Shown in pieces: positions 29,652 to 38,673 of a DNA stretch of 64,000 nt. Location of the stretch: positions 1 to 64,000 of the forward strand of contig NZ_ALAP01000009.1 in NCBI RefSeq assembly GCF_000280905.1. Reading direction: 5' to 3'. Within the stretch, counting starts at the first letter, position 1; the number at the start of each line of letters is the position of its first letter. The notes under the pieces are model-generated. The model was not told the DNA's origin, did not search any database, and worked only from the letters and a program-made list of their open reading frames with translations. Both the position numbers and the translations under genes were made by a program. The DNA comes from Streptomyces sp. AA1529. GTDB taxonomy: Bacteria > Actinomycetota > Actinomycetes > Streptomycetales > Streptomycetaceae.

Positions 29652-31973
29652 GTGGGTGTGCTGGTGGACGGAGTGGACGACGCGAACGACGACGGCGGCG
29701 CGCACGGGAACGGCGACGCGGCCGGCGGCAGCCGTGCGGCCGGTGACGGCGGCCCGCGGCCGGACGCCGCGGGCGGCCCCCCGGGGGTGGACGAGGCCGA
29801 CACGCTCGTGCTCGACCCGGTGGCCGGCGCCGGCCGCTCCGGGACCGGCACGGCGGTGGCCGTGCACCGCGCGGGCGGTACCGGGGGCGACGCCGCGCTG
29901 CGGCGGCAGCGCCGCGCCGTGCTGCGGTACCGGGCCGGGTCCGCGGCGGCGCTGGTGCTGCTGGCCGCCGGCTACCTGCTCCAGGTGCTGGGCATCGCCT
30001 ACCCGCACGCCTCCCTCGTCGTCGTGGGCGCACTGCTCGGCCTGCTGACCGATGTGCTGCTGCCCCACGGCGCGCAGCAGGTGGCGCGGGAGCTGCGCCG
30101 GGCGCAGCTCATCCCGCCGGTGCGGCAGCTGCTGCGGGACGCACTGCTGCTGGGCGGGCTGGGCGGGCTGGGGGTGCTGCACCCGGCCGGGGCCGGTGCG
30201 CTGCTGCCCGGCGCGGTGCTGCTCTGCTGGCTCCTGCACTTCTCCTGCCAGGCCGTCGCGGCCGCGGTGCGCGACCGGCGGCGGCTCCCGGTGGTCACCC
30301 GCAACATCGACACCTCCGCGCTCCGGCTCTCGCCCGCGCCGCCCGCGCTGTTCGCCCAGCGGGCGACCGTGCGGCTGACGGCTGTCGCGGCGCTCACGAC
30401 GACCGGGATGAGCGCCTCGGCCGCGTCCGGGAACCCGGTGTGGGCGTCGGTACTGGCCTGGGGCTGCTGCGCCGGGCTGCTGGCGGGGACCGCGCAGCTG
30501 GCCGGGCGGCTGCTGCCCGGCAGGGGGGTGGCCGGTGAGGAGGAGGCGCTGGCCTGGCTGGACGGCTGGCTGGCGGAGTACCGGCCGACGGTGGCGATGT
30601 ACTTCTCGGGCGGGACGACGTCGGCGTACCAGGCGAACATGTGGCTCTCGACGCTGGCGGAGCTGGAGGGGCGGCCGCTGATCGTGCTGCGGGAGCGGTT
30701 CATGGTGCAGAAGATCGACGCCACCGACGTCCCGATCGTCTGCATCCCCAAGGTCTCCCATCTGATGCACCTGGAGCACTCCACGCTCAAGGTGCTGCTG
30801 CACCCGGCCAACTCCGGCAAGACCTCCCAGGCGCTGCGGATCCCCACGCTCAAGCACGCCTTCATCAACCACGGCGAGTCCGACAAGCTCTCCTCCTGCA
30901 ACCCCTACGCCAAGGCCTACGACCAGGTGTGGGTCGCCGGGGAAGCCGCCCGCGAGCGCTACCGGCTGGCCGAGGTCGGCGTGGACGACAAGGACGTCGT
31001 CGAGGTCGGCCGCCCCCAGCTCACCCCTGTCCGGCACGCCGGCGAGCGCGCGGCGGGCGGCGGAGACGAGCGGCTGACCGTGCTCTACGCGCCCACCTGG
31101 GAGGGGTTCACCGACGATCCGGGCAACACCTCGGTGCTCACGGCGGGGGAGAACATCGTCCGGGCGCTGCTGTCCGACCCGAAGGTGCGGCTGCTGTACA
31201 AACCGCACCCGATGACCGGTTCGATCGACCCGCGCGCCGGCGCAGCCGACCGGCGCATCCGCGCGCTGGTCCTCCGCGCGGGCGCCGGGCAGGGCTGCCC
31301 GCAGCCGGATCCGGAGGCGCTCGCCGCGCTGGAGGAGGCGACCCGCGTGCTGGAGGAGCTGACCCGCGCCGACCTGCGGCAGCACGCGGACGAGGTGGAG
31401 CGGATGCTGCGCCAGCAGGCACCCGCGCCGGGCCGCGCCAGGGCGACGGCCGAGGCCCAGCGGAGATGGGAGGAGGCCTACTGGGCGGCCCGGCCCGCCG
31501 GACAGCACCAGGTCGTGGACGGGCCCAGGCCGGGGCTGTTCAGCTGTTTCAACGAGGCCGACGTGCTGGTCTCGGACGTCTCCTCGGTGGTCTCGGACTA
31601 CCTCAGCAGCGAGAAGCCGTACGCGGTCGTCAACACCAGCGGTATGGACGAGGACGGCTTCCGCCGCGCCTTTCCCACCGTGCGCGCGGCGACCGTCCTG
31701 GGGCCGGACGGCGCGGGGGTTCCCGCGCTGCTGCGGACCGTGCGGCACCCGGAGGAGGACGCGCTCGCCGCCGCCCGCGCCGCGCTGAAGGTGCGGCTGC
31801 TCGGCCCGGCCGAGCCGCCCTCGCTGGTCCGCTTCGACCGTGCCGTGCAGGCCCTGGCGCGGGAGGCCGAGGCCCGGGCACGGCATGTGCGGGAGGGCGG
31901 CGGCCCGGGTGCCGCGCAGGCCGGTCCGGATCAGGCGCCGGTCGAGGCGCTCGGTGCCGACGACCGGTCCTGA
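29652..31973 (+). CDS. membrane-anchored CDP-glycerol glycerophosphotransferase-like protein
   Basis: A 773-residue protein. About 90 acidic, Gly/Ala-rich residues precede four to six hydrophobic segments (about residues 97-300, for example SAAALVLLAAGYLLQVLGI). The rest (about 310-770) resembles TagB/TagF polyol-phosphate transferases. The region around residue 405 reads INHGESDKLSSCNPYAKAYD, where the family has an HG motif. LLYKPHPM follows, and near residue 640 SDVSSVVSDYLSSEKPYAV aligns with the TDYSS motif. Such enzymes move glycerol- or ribitol-phosphate from a CDP-polyol to a lipid-linked acceptor or growing chain at the inner membrane face. The 3' end overlaps the convergent GT4 gene by 43 bp. 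Confidence 0.75.
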   Translation: MGVLVDGVDDANDDGGAHGNGDAAGGSRAAGDGGPRPDAAGGPPGVDEADTLVLDPVAGAGRSGTGTAVAVHRAGGTGGDAALRRQRRAVLRYRAGSAAALVLLAAGYLLQVLGIAYPHASLVVVGALLGLLTDVLLPHGAQQVARELRRAQLIPPVRQLLRDALLLGGLGGLGVLHPAGAGALLPGAVLLCWLLHFSCQAVAAAVRDRRRLPVVTRNIDTSALRLSPAPPALFAQRATVRLTAVAALTTTGMSASAASGNPVWASVLAWGCCAGLLAGTAQLAGRLLPGRGVAGEEEALAWLDGWLAEYRPTVAMYFSGGTTSAYQANMWLSTLAELEGRPLIVLRERFMVQKIDATDVPIVCIPKVSHLMHLEHSTLKVLLHPANSGKTSQALRIPTLKHAFINHGESDKLSSCNPYAKAYDQVWVAGEAARERYRLAEVGVDDKDVVEVGRPQLTPVRHAGERAAGGGDERLTVLYAPTWEGFTDDPGNTSVLTAGENIVRALLSDPKVRLLYKPHPMTGSIDPRAGAADRRIRALVLRAGAGQGCPQPDPEALAALEEATRVLEELTRADLRQHADEVERMLRQQAPAPGRARATAEAQRRWEEAYWAARPAGQHQVVDGPRPGLFSCFNEADVLVSDVSSVVSDYLSSEKPYAVVNTSGMDEDGFRRAFPTVRAATVLGPDGAGVPALLRTVRHPEEDALAAARAALKVRLLGPAEPPSLVRFDRAVQALAREAEARARHVREGGGPGAAQAGPDQAPVEALGADDRS

Positions 31974-34486
31974 CGGCTCGCGGCGTCCGCCGCGGCTCCG
32001 CCCCGGGCGGCCTGTCCGGCCCCGGCCTGTTCCGCGCCGGGCTGCCGCACCTGCTCCGCCGGGTGCGGGGCGAGGGTCCGCAGGGCGAGGACGAGGTTGT
32101 TGTTGAGCGAGAAGTAGAGCTGCACGGCTTGGCCGCTGTCGCCGAGCCGGGTGGGCGGGGTGACGTCGGTCTTCTTGCGGTCCGGCAGGTCGCCCAGCAG
32201 CCGCCCCATGCGCATCCGCTCGGGGCCGGGGCCGGGGCGCAGCCACAGGTCCCACACGCCTTCCGGGGCGCCGTCGGCGAACGCTGCGGGCAGCTCGAAG
32301 GGCAGCTCCATCCGCGCGGTGTCCGTGCGGCCCGTGCCCTCCGCGCCGTCACCGCTCCACCGCCCGGGGAACTCGAACGCCTGGCGCGGGTTGTCGCGCG
32401 GTACCGCCGACAGCACCGGCCCGCCGGACAGCTCCTCGGTGCGCGGCGACAGCGCCGGGCGGGTGCCCTGGCCGTAGAGCCGCGCCGTGAGGGTGTAGCC
32501 GTGCTCGCCCGGCTCGATCGAGGTGACCTCCGCGTGCCGGGTGCGGGACCAGGCGCGCACGGCGAGGTAGCCCTCGCCGGTGACATAGGGGATCCGGGGG
32601 TTCAGGGTGCCGTCGCCGGTGAGCGGAGCGGGCATGGTCAGCAGGTGTGCCGTCTCCACGAGGAGGGCCTTGACCCGTCTGGCCGCGCCGTCGGAGGTGC
32701 GCTCCACGTAGGCGTCCCACCGGGCCTCGTACAGGTCCGCTCCGGAGCGCTCCAGCCGGAGGGCGATCCAGCCGTCCGCGTCCGCACGGTCGCGGGGCGG
32801 CAGCGGCAGGCGGACGGGTGCGGCGTCGTCCCGGTGCCGGGGGCGCAGGGCCAGCACCGCCGGGCCGTTGGGGAGCGTGTCGGCCCGGAGCCGGACCAGC
32901 AGCGCCCCGTCCCGCTCGGCCCGCGCCCGGGCCACCGGGCGCCGCATCCCCTTGGCGCCGCCGCCCGGGGCGCCGCCGTTCAGCCGCAGGGCACGGGCCA
33001 GCGGGCGCAGCGCGGGGACGAGCGCCCGCGGTACGAGGCGCCGGGCGGTCCGTACGACCCGCGCCCGGCTGCCCGGGCGGGGGGTGGACGCTGCGGGCGC
33101 GGGCTGCCGGGCGGCGGGCCCGCCAGGTGTTGCCGGTCCGGTCGGCGCGTCGCCCGCCGGCTGCGCGGTCTCTGCTGTCGGCGCCGGTGCGGCTGCCCGT
33201 GCCGGTCCGGGAGTCCGTCCGGGTCCGGCCGGCTGGGTCGGTCCTGCCGCCTGTCCGGGGCCGCCGCTCGGCGGTGCGGTCTCCGGTGCGGCGCGGCCGG
33301 GGGCGGCGCCCGCGCCGGCGCGTCCCGCCAGCAGCCTGGTCAGCAGGGCCTCGTACTCGCCCGCCACCCGCCGGGGGCAGTAGCGGGCGGCCTTCTCCCG
33401 GGCCGCACCGGCCATCCGGGAGCGGAGGTCCGGGTCCTCGATCAGGTGCAGCAGGGCGTCGGCGTAGCCGCGTACGGTCGTCTCCTCGCTGCCGCCCAGC
33501 GGGGCGAGCAGCCCGTCCTCGCCGTTGGTGATGATCTCTCCCGGTCCGTACGGGCAGTCGGTGCTGACGACGGGGACGCCGCAGTGCATGGCCTCCACCA
33601 GGGTCATGCCGAAGGACTCGGCGTCGGAGGAGACGGCCGCGATGGAGCCCTTCGCCCACTCCGTCTCGATGGGGGAGTGGACGCCCATCAGGAACGCCCG
33701 GTCGTGGAGGCCGCAGTCGTTCAGGGTGGCCCGCAGCGCGTCCTGTTGCGGGCCGCGCCCGTACAGCCGCAGCGACCAGTCCGGGTGGACACCGGCGACC
33801 AGTGCGAAGGCGCGCAGCAGCCGGTCGTACCGCTTGACCTTGATGAGGCGGCCCGCGGCGACGATGAGCTTGGCCTCCCCGTCGGAGGGCTCGACCTGCG
33901 AGGCGGGTACCGCGTTGGGCACGCAGGTGATCTCGGCCCGTACCTCGGGCAGGGCGGCGCGGTAGTCCGCGGCGTCCGCGTAGGAGACCGTGACGAAGGC
34001 GTCCAGGTGGGCCAGGGCGGCGTCCTGGTGGCTGCGGATGTGGTCGCTGTGCATCGCGTGGGTGAGGTGTTCCTGCCCGATGCGCAGGTAGCGGTCGGTT
34101 CCGTAGGCGGCGAGGTAGTCGTTGATCTTCGGCCGGGTGCCGATGACGACGTCGGCGTCCAGCTGCTCCAGCAGCTCCTTCACCCGCAGGTCGCCCAGCC
34201 GGGTGGCGATGCCGCGCTCGACGTGGTCGCGGCCTTCGATGAAGCGCTCGCTGGGCCGCCGGTAGTCCGGGTGGTCCCCGTCGTAGCCGGGGGAGGAGCG
34301 GCGCAGGTCGATGAGGGAGGTGAGGGTGACGCGGGGGTCGAAGACGAGTGCCGGATCCTGGCGTGACCGGCGGAGGCTGATCACCTCCACCTGGTGCCGA
34401 TCGGCAAGCGCTCCGGAGAGGTTCACCGTCGACCTGATCGTCCCGCCGATTCCGTAGGCGTTGTCCAGCAGGAACACGATCTTCAT
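31931..34486 (-). CDS. GT4 glycosyltransferase with a C-terminal domain of unknown function
   Basis: 851 residues. Residues 1-385 are a GT-B, GT4-family transferase. It has an N-terminal Gly-rich loop DNAYGIGGTIRSTVN and a donor-site stretch SSDAESFGMTLVEAMHCGVP near residues 288-308. Residues about 385-480 are a Pro/Ala/Gly linker. Residues about 500-840 form a separate beta-rich domain ending in GVWDLWLRPGPGPERMRMGR; I do not recognise a catalytic family in it. The start is ATG 34486 with GGGGAAG upstream. It is divergent from the O-acyltransferases and tail-to-tail with the TagB/TagF-like gene. The sugar donor is unknown; the locus suggests wall-glycan assembly. Confidence 0.82.
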   Translation of the reverse strand: MKIVFLLDNAYGIGGTIRSTVNLSGALADRHQVEVISLRRSRQDPALVFDPRVTLTSLIDLRRSSPGYDGDHPDYRRPSERFIEGRDHVERGIATRLGDLRVKELLEQLDADVVIGTRPKINDYLAAYGTDRYLRIGQEHLTHAMHSDHIRSHQDAALAHLDAFVTVSYADAADYRAALPEVRAEITCVPNAVPASQVEPSDGEAKLIVAAGRLIKVKRYDRLLRAFALVAGVHPDWSLRLYGRGPQQDALRATLNDCGLHDRAFLMGVHSPIETEWAKGSIAAVSSDAESFGMTLVEAMHCGVPVVSTDCPYGPGEIITNGEDGLLAPLGGSEETTVRGYADALLHLIEDPDLRSRMAGAAREKAARYCPRRVAGEYEALLTRLLAGRAGAGAAPGRAAPETAPPSGGPGQAAGPTQPAGPGRTPGPARAAAPAPTAETAQPAGDAPTGPATPGGPAARQPAPAASTPRPGSRARVVRTARRLVPRALVPALRPLARALRLNGGAPGGGAKGMRRPVARARAERDGALLVRLRADTLPNGPAVLALRPRHRDDAAPVRLPLPPRDRADADGWIALRLERSGADLYEARWDAYVERTSDGAARRVKALLVETAHLLTMPAPLTGDGTLNPRIPYVTGEGYLAVRAWSRTRHAEVTSIEPGEHGYTLTARLYGQGTRPALSPRTEELSGGPVLSAVPRDNPRQAFEFPGRWSGDGAEGTGRTDTARMELPFELPAAFADGAPEGVWDLWLRPGPGPERMRMGRLLGDLPDRKKTDVTPPTRLGDSGQAVQLYFSLNNNLVLALRTLAPHPAEQVRQPGAEQAGAGQAARGGAAADAASRQDRSSAPSASTGA

Positions 34487-34534
34487 CCGCGGCTTCCCCT
34501 TCTCCGTGCCGGCATGTCCACATGCTCGAAAACA

Positions 34535-34659
34535 GGTGATTTCCACCGACTATTTGAGGTGCGGAAGGGGATGGGATGCGCTCGTAACACTCGTATGTCC
34601 CTCGTTCGGCCCTCGTGGCGGCATGCCGCGACCGGATGGACCGCCGCCGCGCCTACTGT
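34535..34659. promoter_or_regulatory. divergent promoter region with GGTGATTT element
   Basis: The 180-bp gap between the divergent GT4 and acyltransferase genes is unusually AT-rich. GGTGATTT (34535-34542) also occurs before the aminotransferase operon at 41760. TACTGT (34654-34659) ends seven bases before the acyltransferase ATG, suggesting a leaderless start. Confidence 0.35.
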
Positions 34660-34666
34660 CCGATCA

Positions 34667-36004
34667 ATGGCCTCGAAGATCATCGACCCAGCCGGGCCGG
34701 GCGGCACCGACGGCGGTCCGCCCGCCGGTTCCGGCGCGCCCGCGGACGGTGCGGACGCCGAGGGAGCCGCGGGGGCCGCGGAGGCCGCGGAGGCCGCCCC
34801 GGCGGCAGCCGGAACGGTGTCGGCGGTCGCCTCCGAGGCACCGGCCGGCCCCGGGGCGCGGGCCGACCCCGGGGCACCCGCCGGTGCGGCCCACGGCACT
34901 GCCGGCAGCGCGGCCGACACCGGCAGCGCCGCCGACACCGGCAGCGCGGCCGACGGCACGGGGCGCCCCGCCCGGGACCCGTTCCTCGACAACGCGAAGT
35001 TCCTGCTCATCGTGCTCGTCGTGATCGGCCACAGCTGGCCGATGGGGCTCGTCGAGGGCTCCCGCACCGTCAAGGCCGGCTATCTGTGGATCTCCTCCTT
35101 CCACATGCCCGCCTTCATCCTGCTGAGCGGCTACTTCTCCCGCGGTTTCACCGGACGCCCCGCGCAGCTGCGCAGACTGGTGGCCGGGGTGCTGGTGCCG
35201 TACCTCGTCTTCGAGGTGCTCTACACCGCGGTGGAGACCGCCGCCTGGGGGAAGCCGTTCCGGCTGACCCTGACCGAACCCACGTTCGTGTGCTGGTTCC
35301 TGGCCGCACTCTTCGTCTGGCGGCTCACGGTCCCCCTGTGGCGGGTGATCCCCCGGCCGCTGCCGGTCGCCGTGCTCGTCTCCCTCGCGGCCGGCACCTC
35401 CACCCTCGGGGACGACCTGGCGCTGCCCAGGGTGCTGATGTTCCTGCCGTGGTTCGTCCTCGGACTGGCCCTGCGGCCCGCCCACTTCGCCCGGCTGCGG
35501 ACCAGCGCCCCGCTGCGGTGGTGCGCCCCGCTGGTGCTCGCCGCGGGCGGCGCCGCGGCGTACGCGCTCGCGCCGGGCACCGATGTGCACTGGCTGTGGA
35601 TGAGCCACGGCCAGGCCGAACTGGGCGCGAGCACACTGCCCTACCTTCTGGTGCGGCTCGCGCTGTTCGCGGTCACCGCCCTGATGACCGGCGCCTTCCT
35701 CGCGGTGGTGCCGCGGCGCACCCGCTGGATCACCGCGTTCGGGGCCGTGACGCTGTACCCCTACCTGCTGCACGGACTGCTGACCACCGCCGCGCACGGC
35801 TACGGCTGGGAGGCGCCGCTGCGTCCGCTCGGCCCGCTCGGTGCCGGCCTGCTGACGGTCTGCGGAGCCGCCGTCGCCGTACTGCTGTCGACCGCGCCCG
35901 TACGGCGGCTCGCGCGGCCCCTCATCGAGCCACCGGTGCCGGGCCTCACCCGGCCGCGGCGCCGGGGACGCTCGCCCGGAACGAGTGAGCCAAGGACGGC
36001 GTGA
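34667..36004 (+). CDS. acyltransferase 3 family membrane protein (fucose 4-O-acetylase-like)
   Basis: A 445-residue protein. The first 105 residues are almost only Ala, Gly, Pro, Asp and Thr, with three copies of Gly-Ser-Ala-Ala-Asp-Thr/Gly (34904-34957). RDPFLDNAKFLLIVLVVIGH then opens a membrane domain with about ten hydrophobic segments. The opening, its conserved His in VVIGHSWP and SFHMPAFILLSGYFS mark the acyltransferase 3 family near fucose 4-O-acetylase. Such proteins transfer acyl groups to sugars across the membrane. The next gene is a paralogue starting at TGATG overlap, so the two are co-translated. The acceptor is probably the glycan made by this locus. Confidence 0.85.
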   Translation: MASKIIDPAGPGGTDGGPPAGSGAPADGADAEGAAGAAEAAEAAPAAAGTVSAVASEAPAGPGARADPGAPAGAAHGTAGSAADTGSAADTGSAADGTGRPARDPFLDNAKFLLIVLVVIGHSWPMGLVEGSRTVKAGYLWISSFHMPAFILLSGYFSRGFTGRPAQLRRLVAGVLVPYLVFEVLYTAVETAAWGKPFRLTLTEPTFVCWFLAALFVWRLTVPLWRVIPRPLPVAVLVSLAAGTSTLGDDLALPRVLMFLPWFVLGLALRPAHFARLRTSAPLRWCAPLVLAAGGAAAYALAPGTDVHWLWMSHGQAELGASTLPYLLVRLALFAVTALMTGAFLAVVPRRTRWITAFGAVTLYPYLLHGLLTTAAHGYGWEAPLRPLGPLGAGLLTVCGAAVAVLLSTAPVRRLARPLIEPPVPGLTRPRRRGRSPGTSEPRTA

Positions 36005-37539
36005 TGGCCTGGGACCCTTTCACCGACAGCTTCGTGACACCGTCGCGCACGGCACCCGGCGGCGCGGAACCGCAGCGGACCGCGCCGCCGGACGGCGAAG
36101 CCGCAGCGCGCTCCGCGCCCACCGTCTCGGCCCTGGGCTCCTGCGCCGGGCCGGACGGCTCCAGCGGCACGCTCCCCGGGCCGCCCGGACCCGCCGCCGG
36201 GCTGCCCGCGCCCGCCCCGGCGCCGCCCTCCTCGGGCACCCGGCGGCCGGGGGAGCGCGGCGCGCCGGACGAGGCCCGAGGGGCGCGCGAAGGCGACACC
36301 GGCGGCCCGGAGAAAGCGGCCGGGGAACCGCACCGGAGGTGGGCCCGGGGATCCCACCGGCCGGCCCGCGGCGCCTCCGCCGCGGCGCGGCAGAGCGGAC
36401 GCGACCCGTTTCTCGACAACGCGCGGTTCCTGCTGGTCCTGCTCGTCGTCCTGGAGCACAACTGGGCACCCGTCGCCGACGCCATGCGCGGTGTCGAGGC
36501 CGCCTCGCTGCTGGTGTACTCCTTCCACCTGCCCGCCCTGGCGCTGCTGTGCGGCCACCTCTCGCGCAACTTCACCGGGCGGCCCGACCAGATGCGCAGG
36601 CTGCTGACCCATCTGCTGGTCCCCTACCTCGTCTTCGAGGCCGCCTTCGGGGGGATGCGCACCCTCTTCTGGGAGCAGCCCTTCGCCGTCACCCCGACCC
36701 GGCCCTCCTTCGTGTGCTGGTTCCTGCTGGCGCTGTTCGTCTGGCGGCTGACGGCGCCCCTGTGGCGGGCCGTCCGCTGGCCGGTGGCCTTCGCCGCGCT
36801 GCTGTCGGTCGCCGCCGGGTTCACCGACCTGGGAGACGAACTGGCCCTGTCCCGGTTGCTGATGTACTGGCCGTGGTTCGTCCTGGGGCTGCGGCTGCGC
36901 GCCGACCGGCTGCGCCCGCTGCGCAACCGCGCCGCGCGCAGATGGGCACTGCCGGTGCTGGCCGCCGCCGCGGCGGGCGCCTGGTGGGCGGCGCCCCGGG
37001 TGAGCCGCGACTGGCTGCTGATGGAGGCGGGCGCCCACGAACTGGGCCTGCGCCCGCTGCCGTACGTGGGCGTGCGGCTCGCGCTGTTCGTGCTCGGCGG
37101 GGTGCTGGTGGCCGCGTTCCTCGCACTGGTCCCCGCACGCCGCACCGGCTACACCGTGCTGGGCGCCTGCGCGCTCTACCCCTTCCTGCTGCACGGGCTC
37201 GTCGTCGAGGCCGTCCGGCAGACCGGCGGCTACCAGGTGGTGGTCACCGGCGGCCTGCTGGCGGTGGTGGGGACGACGGTGCTGGCCGTGGGGCTCACGA
37301 TGCTGCTCGGGCTGCCGCAGGTGCGGCAGGTCCTCTGGCCGCTGGTGGAGCCGTCGTTCCCCGGATGGCTGCACGGGCGGGCCGCGCCGGAGGCGGGCGA
37401 CGCCGCCGCGCCCGACGGGCGGCTCCCCCGGGTGCGCGCCCCGCAGGGCGGCAGCGGCCGGTGGCCGGCGGACGGCCGGGCCGTGGCGCCCCGCTCGGCC
37501 GGGACCCCGGTGCCGGGCCGGATCGCGAACGGCGGCTGA
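36004..37539 (+). CDS. acyltransferase 3 family membrane protein, paralogue
   Basis: A 511-residue paralogue of the preceding protein. About 130 low-complexity residues come first, then RDPFLDNARFLLVLLVVLEH and the membrane domain with SFHLPALALLCGHLSRNFTGRP and FVCWFLLALFVWRLTAPLWR. In place of the first protein's VVIGH this one has VVLEHN, so the histidine is kept. A disordered tail of about 60 residues follows the last helix. Start ATG 36004 overlaps the upstream stop (TGATG); a GTG at 36001 would add one residue. Two O-acyltransferases imply two acylation positions or two acyl groups. Confidence 0.84.
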   Translation: MAWDPFTDSFVTPSRTAPGGAEPQRTAPPDGEAAARSAPTVSALGSCAGPDGSSGTLPGPPGPAAGLPAPAPAPPSSGTRRPGERGAPDEARGAREGDTGGPEKAAGEPHRRWARGSHRPARGASAAARQSGRDPFLDNARFLLVLLVVLEHNWAPVADAMRGVEAASLLVYSFHLPALALLCGHLSRNFTGRPDQMRRLLTHLLVPYLVFEAAFGGMRTLFWEQPFAVTPTRPSFVCWFLLALFVWRLTAPLWRAVRWPVAFAALLSVAAGFTDLGDELALSRLLMYWPWFVLGLRLRADRLRPLRNRAARRWALPVLAAAAAGAWWAAPRVSRDWLLMEAGAHELGLRPLPYVGVRLALFVLGGVLVAAFLALVPARRTGYTVLGACALYPFLLHGLVVEAVRQTGGYQVVVTGGLLAVVGTTVLAVGLTMLLGLPQVRQVLWPLVEPSFPGWLHGRAAPEAGDAAAPDGRLPRVRAPQGGSGRWPADGRAVAPRSAGTPVPGRIANGG

Positions 37540-37674
37540 ACCCCGGATGGCCGCGGCACTGCGGCTCGCCGAAGCTCTGCCGACGCGCGGCGCGGCGGGC
37601 TCCGGTGCGTCCCGGCGGGCGGTACAGGTGCCAGGGACGCCCGTACGCACCCGTACCGAGGAGAGCGCCTTCCC

Positions 37675-38607
37675 ATGACGACCACCGCCGCGTCCGGCCG
37701 GGCTCTGCCCGACGCCGAAGCCTCCCCAGCCGATGCCGCCGACGGCCGGGAACCGCCCAGGCCCCGGACCTTCGAGGAGGTGCCCGGCTGGTTCTACCGC
37801 ACCGACCTGATCCTCTTCGACTGGTTCCTGACCCGGCAGCGCGAACTCCGGCACCGCGGCGACCTGCTGGAGATGGGTGCCTATCTCGGCAAGAGCGCCG
37901 TCCTGACCGGCGGCTACCTCAACGGCCCGGACGAACGGTTCACCGTCTGCGACCTCTTCGACTCCGAGGCCGCGCCCGACGACGCCAACGGACGCGAGCT
38001 GCGGCGCTCCTACCCCACGCTGACCCGGCGCGCCTTCGAGGCCAACTACCTCTCCTTCCACGACGAGCTGCCGCGGATCCTCCAGGCGCCGACGACAGCG
38101 GTGCCCGACGAGGTCACGGACGGCAGCTGCCGCTTCGTCCACGTGGACGCCTCCCACCTGTACGCGCACGTGCGCGGGGACATCGCCGCCGCGCGGGGCG
38201 CCCTCGGCCCGGCCGGGCTCGTCGTCCTGGACGACTACCGCTCCGACCACACACCCGGTGTCGCCTGCGCCACCTGGCAGGCCGTGCTGGAGGACGGGTT
38301 GCGGCCGGTCTGCGTCTCCGGCCACAAGTTCTACGGCACCTGGGGAGACCCGGAACCCTGGCAGGACGCCCTGCACGCCGAGCTGCGGGCCCGCGGCAAG
38401 TGCTGGCTGCAGTGGCAGGAGGTGGCGGGCCGGCGGCTGCTGCTGGTGGGGGCGCGCAAGGCCGCCCCGCCGGTGCTGCCCGTCTCGCGGCACGCCGGGT
38501 CCGGTGCCGCCCGGGGGACCGCGCTCCGCGCCGCCGCCGTCCGGCGGCTCGCCGTCGACCTGCTGCCCCCGCTGATGACCCGCGCCGTGCGCCGCGCCCG
38601 CCGCTGA
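37675..38607 (+). CDS. class I SAM-dependent methyltransferase
   Basis: A 310-residue protein of the methyltransferase 24 type. The SAM-binding motif I is LLEMGAYLGKSAVLTGGYL near residue 64. The acidic loop is VCDLFDSE, FVHVDASHLYAHVRGDI is the motif II region, and LVVLDDYRSDHTPGV contains the likely metal or substrate Asp pair. The architecture resembles sugar O-methyltransferases acting on glycans or lipopolysaccharide. It follows the acyltransferases by 135 bp on the same strand and ends 66 bp before the convergent GT-C gene. The target is probably a sugar hydroxyl in the locus product, by context only. Confidence 0.78.
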   Translation: MTTTAASGRALPDAEASPADAADGREPPRPRTFEEVPGWFYRTDLILFDWFLTRQRELRHRGDLLEMGAYLGKSAVLTGGYLNGPDERFTVCDLFDSEAAPDDANGRELRRSYPTLTRRAFEANYLSFHDELPRILQAPTTAVPDEVTDGSCRFVHVDASHLYAHVRGDIAAARGALGPAGLVVLDDYRSDHTPGVACATWQAVLEDGLRPVCVSGHKFYGTWGDPEPWQDALHAELRARGKCWLQWQEVAGRRLLLVGARKAAPPVLPVSRHAGSGAARGTALRAAAVRRLAVDLLPPLMTRAVRRARR

Positions 38608-38620
38608 CCCGCCCGCCGCG

Positions 38621-38660
38621 ACCGGCCCGGCGCTGACCGGCCCGGCGCTGACCGGCCCGG
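38621..38660. repeat. 15-bp tandem repeat in a convergent gap
   Basis: ACCGGCCCGGCGCTG occurs twice and two-thirds of a third time between the methyltransferase and the GT-C gene. It might fold as a weak bidirectional terminator. Confidence 0.7.
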
Positions 38661-38673
38661 TGGGGCGGCGCGC

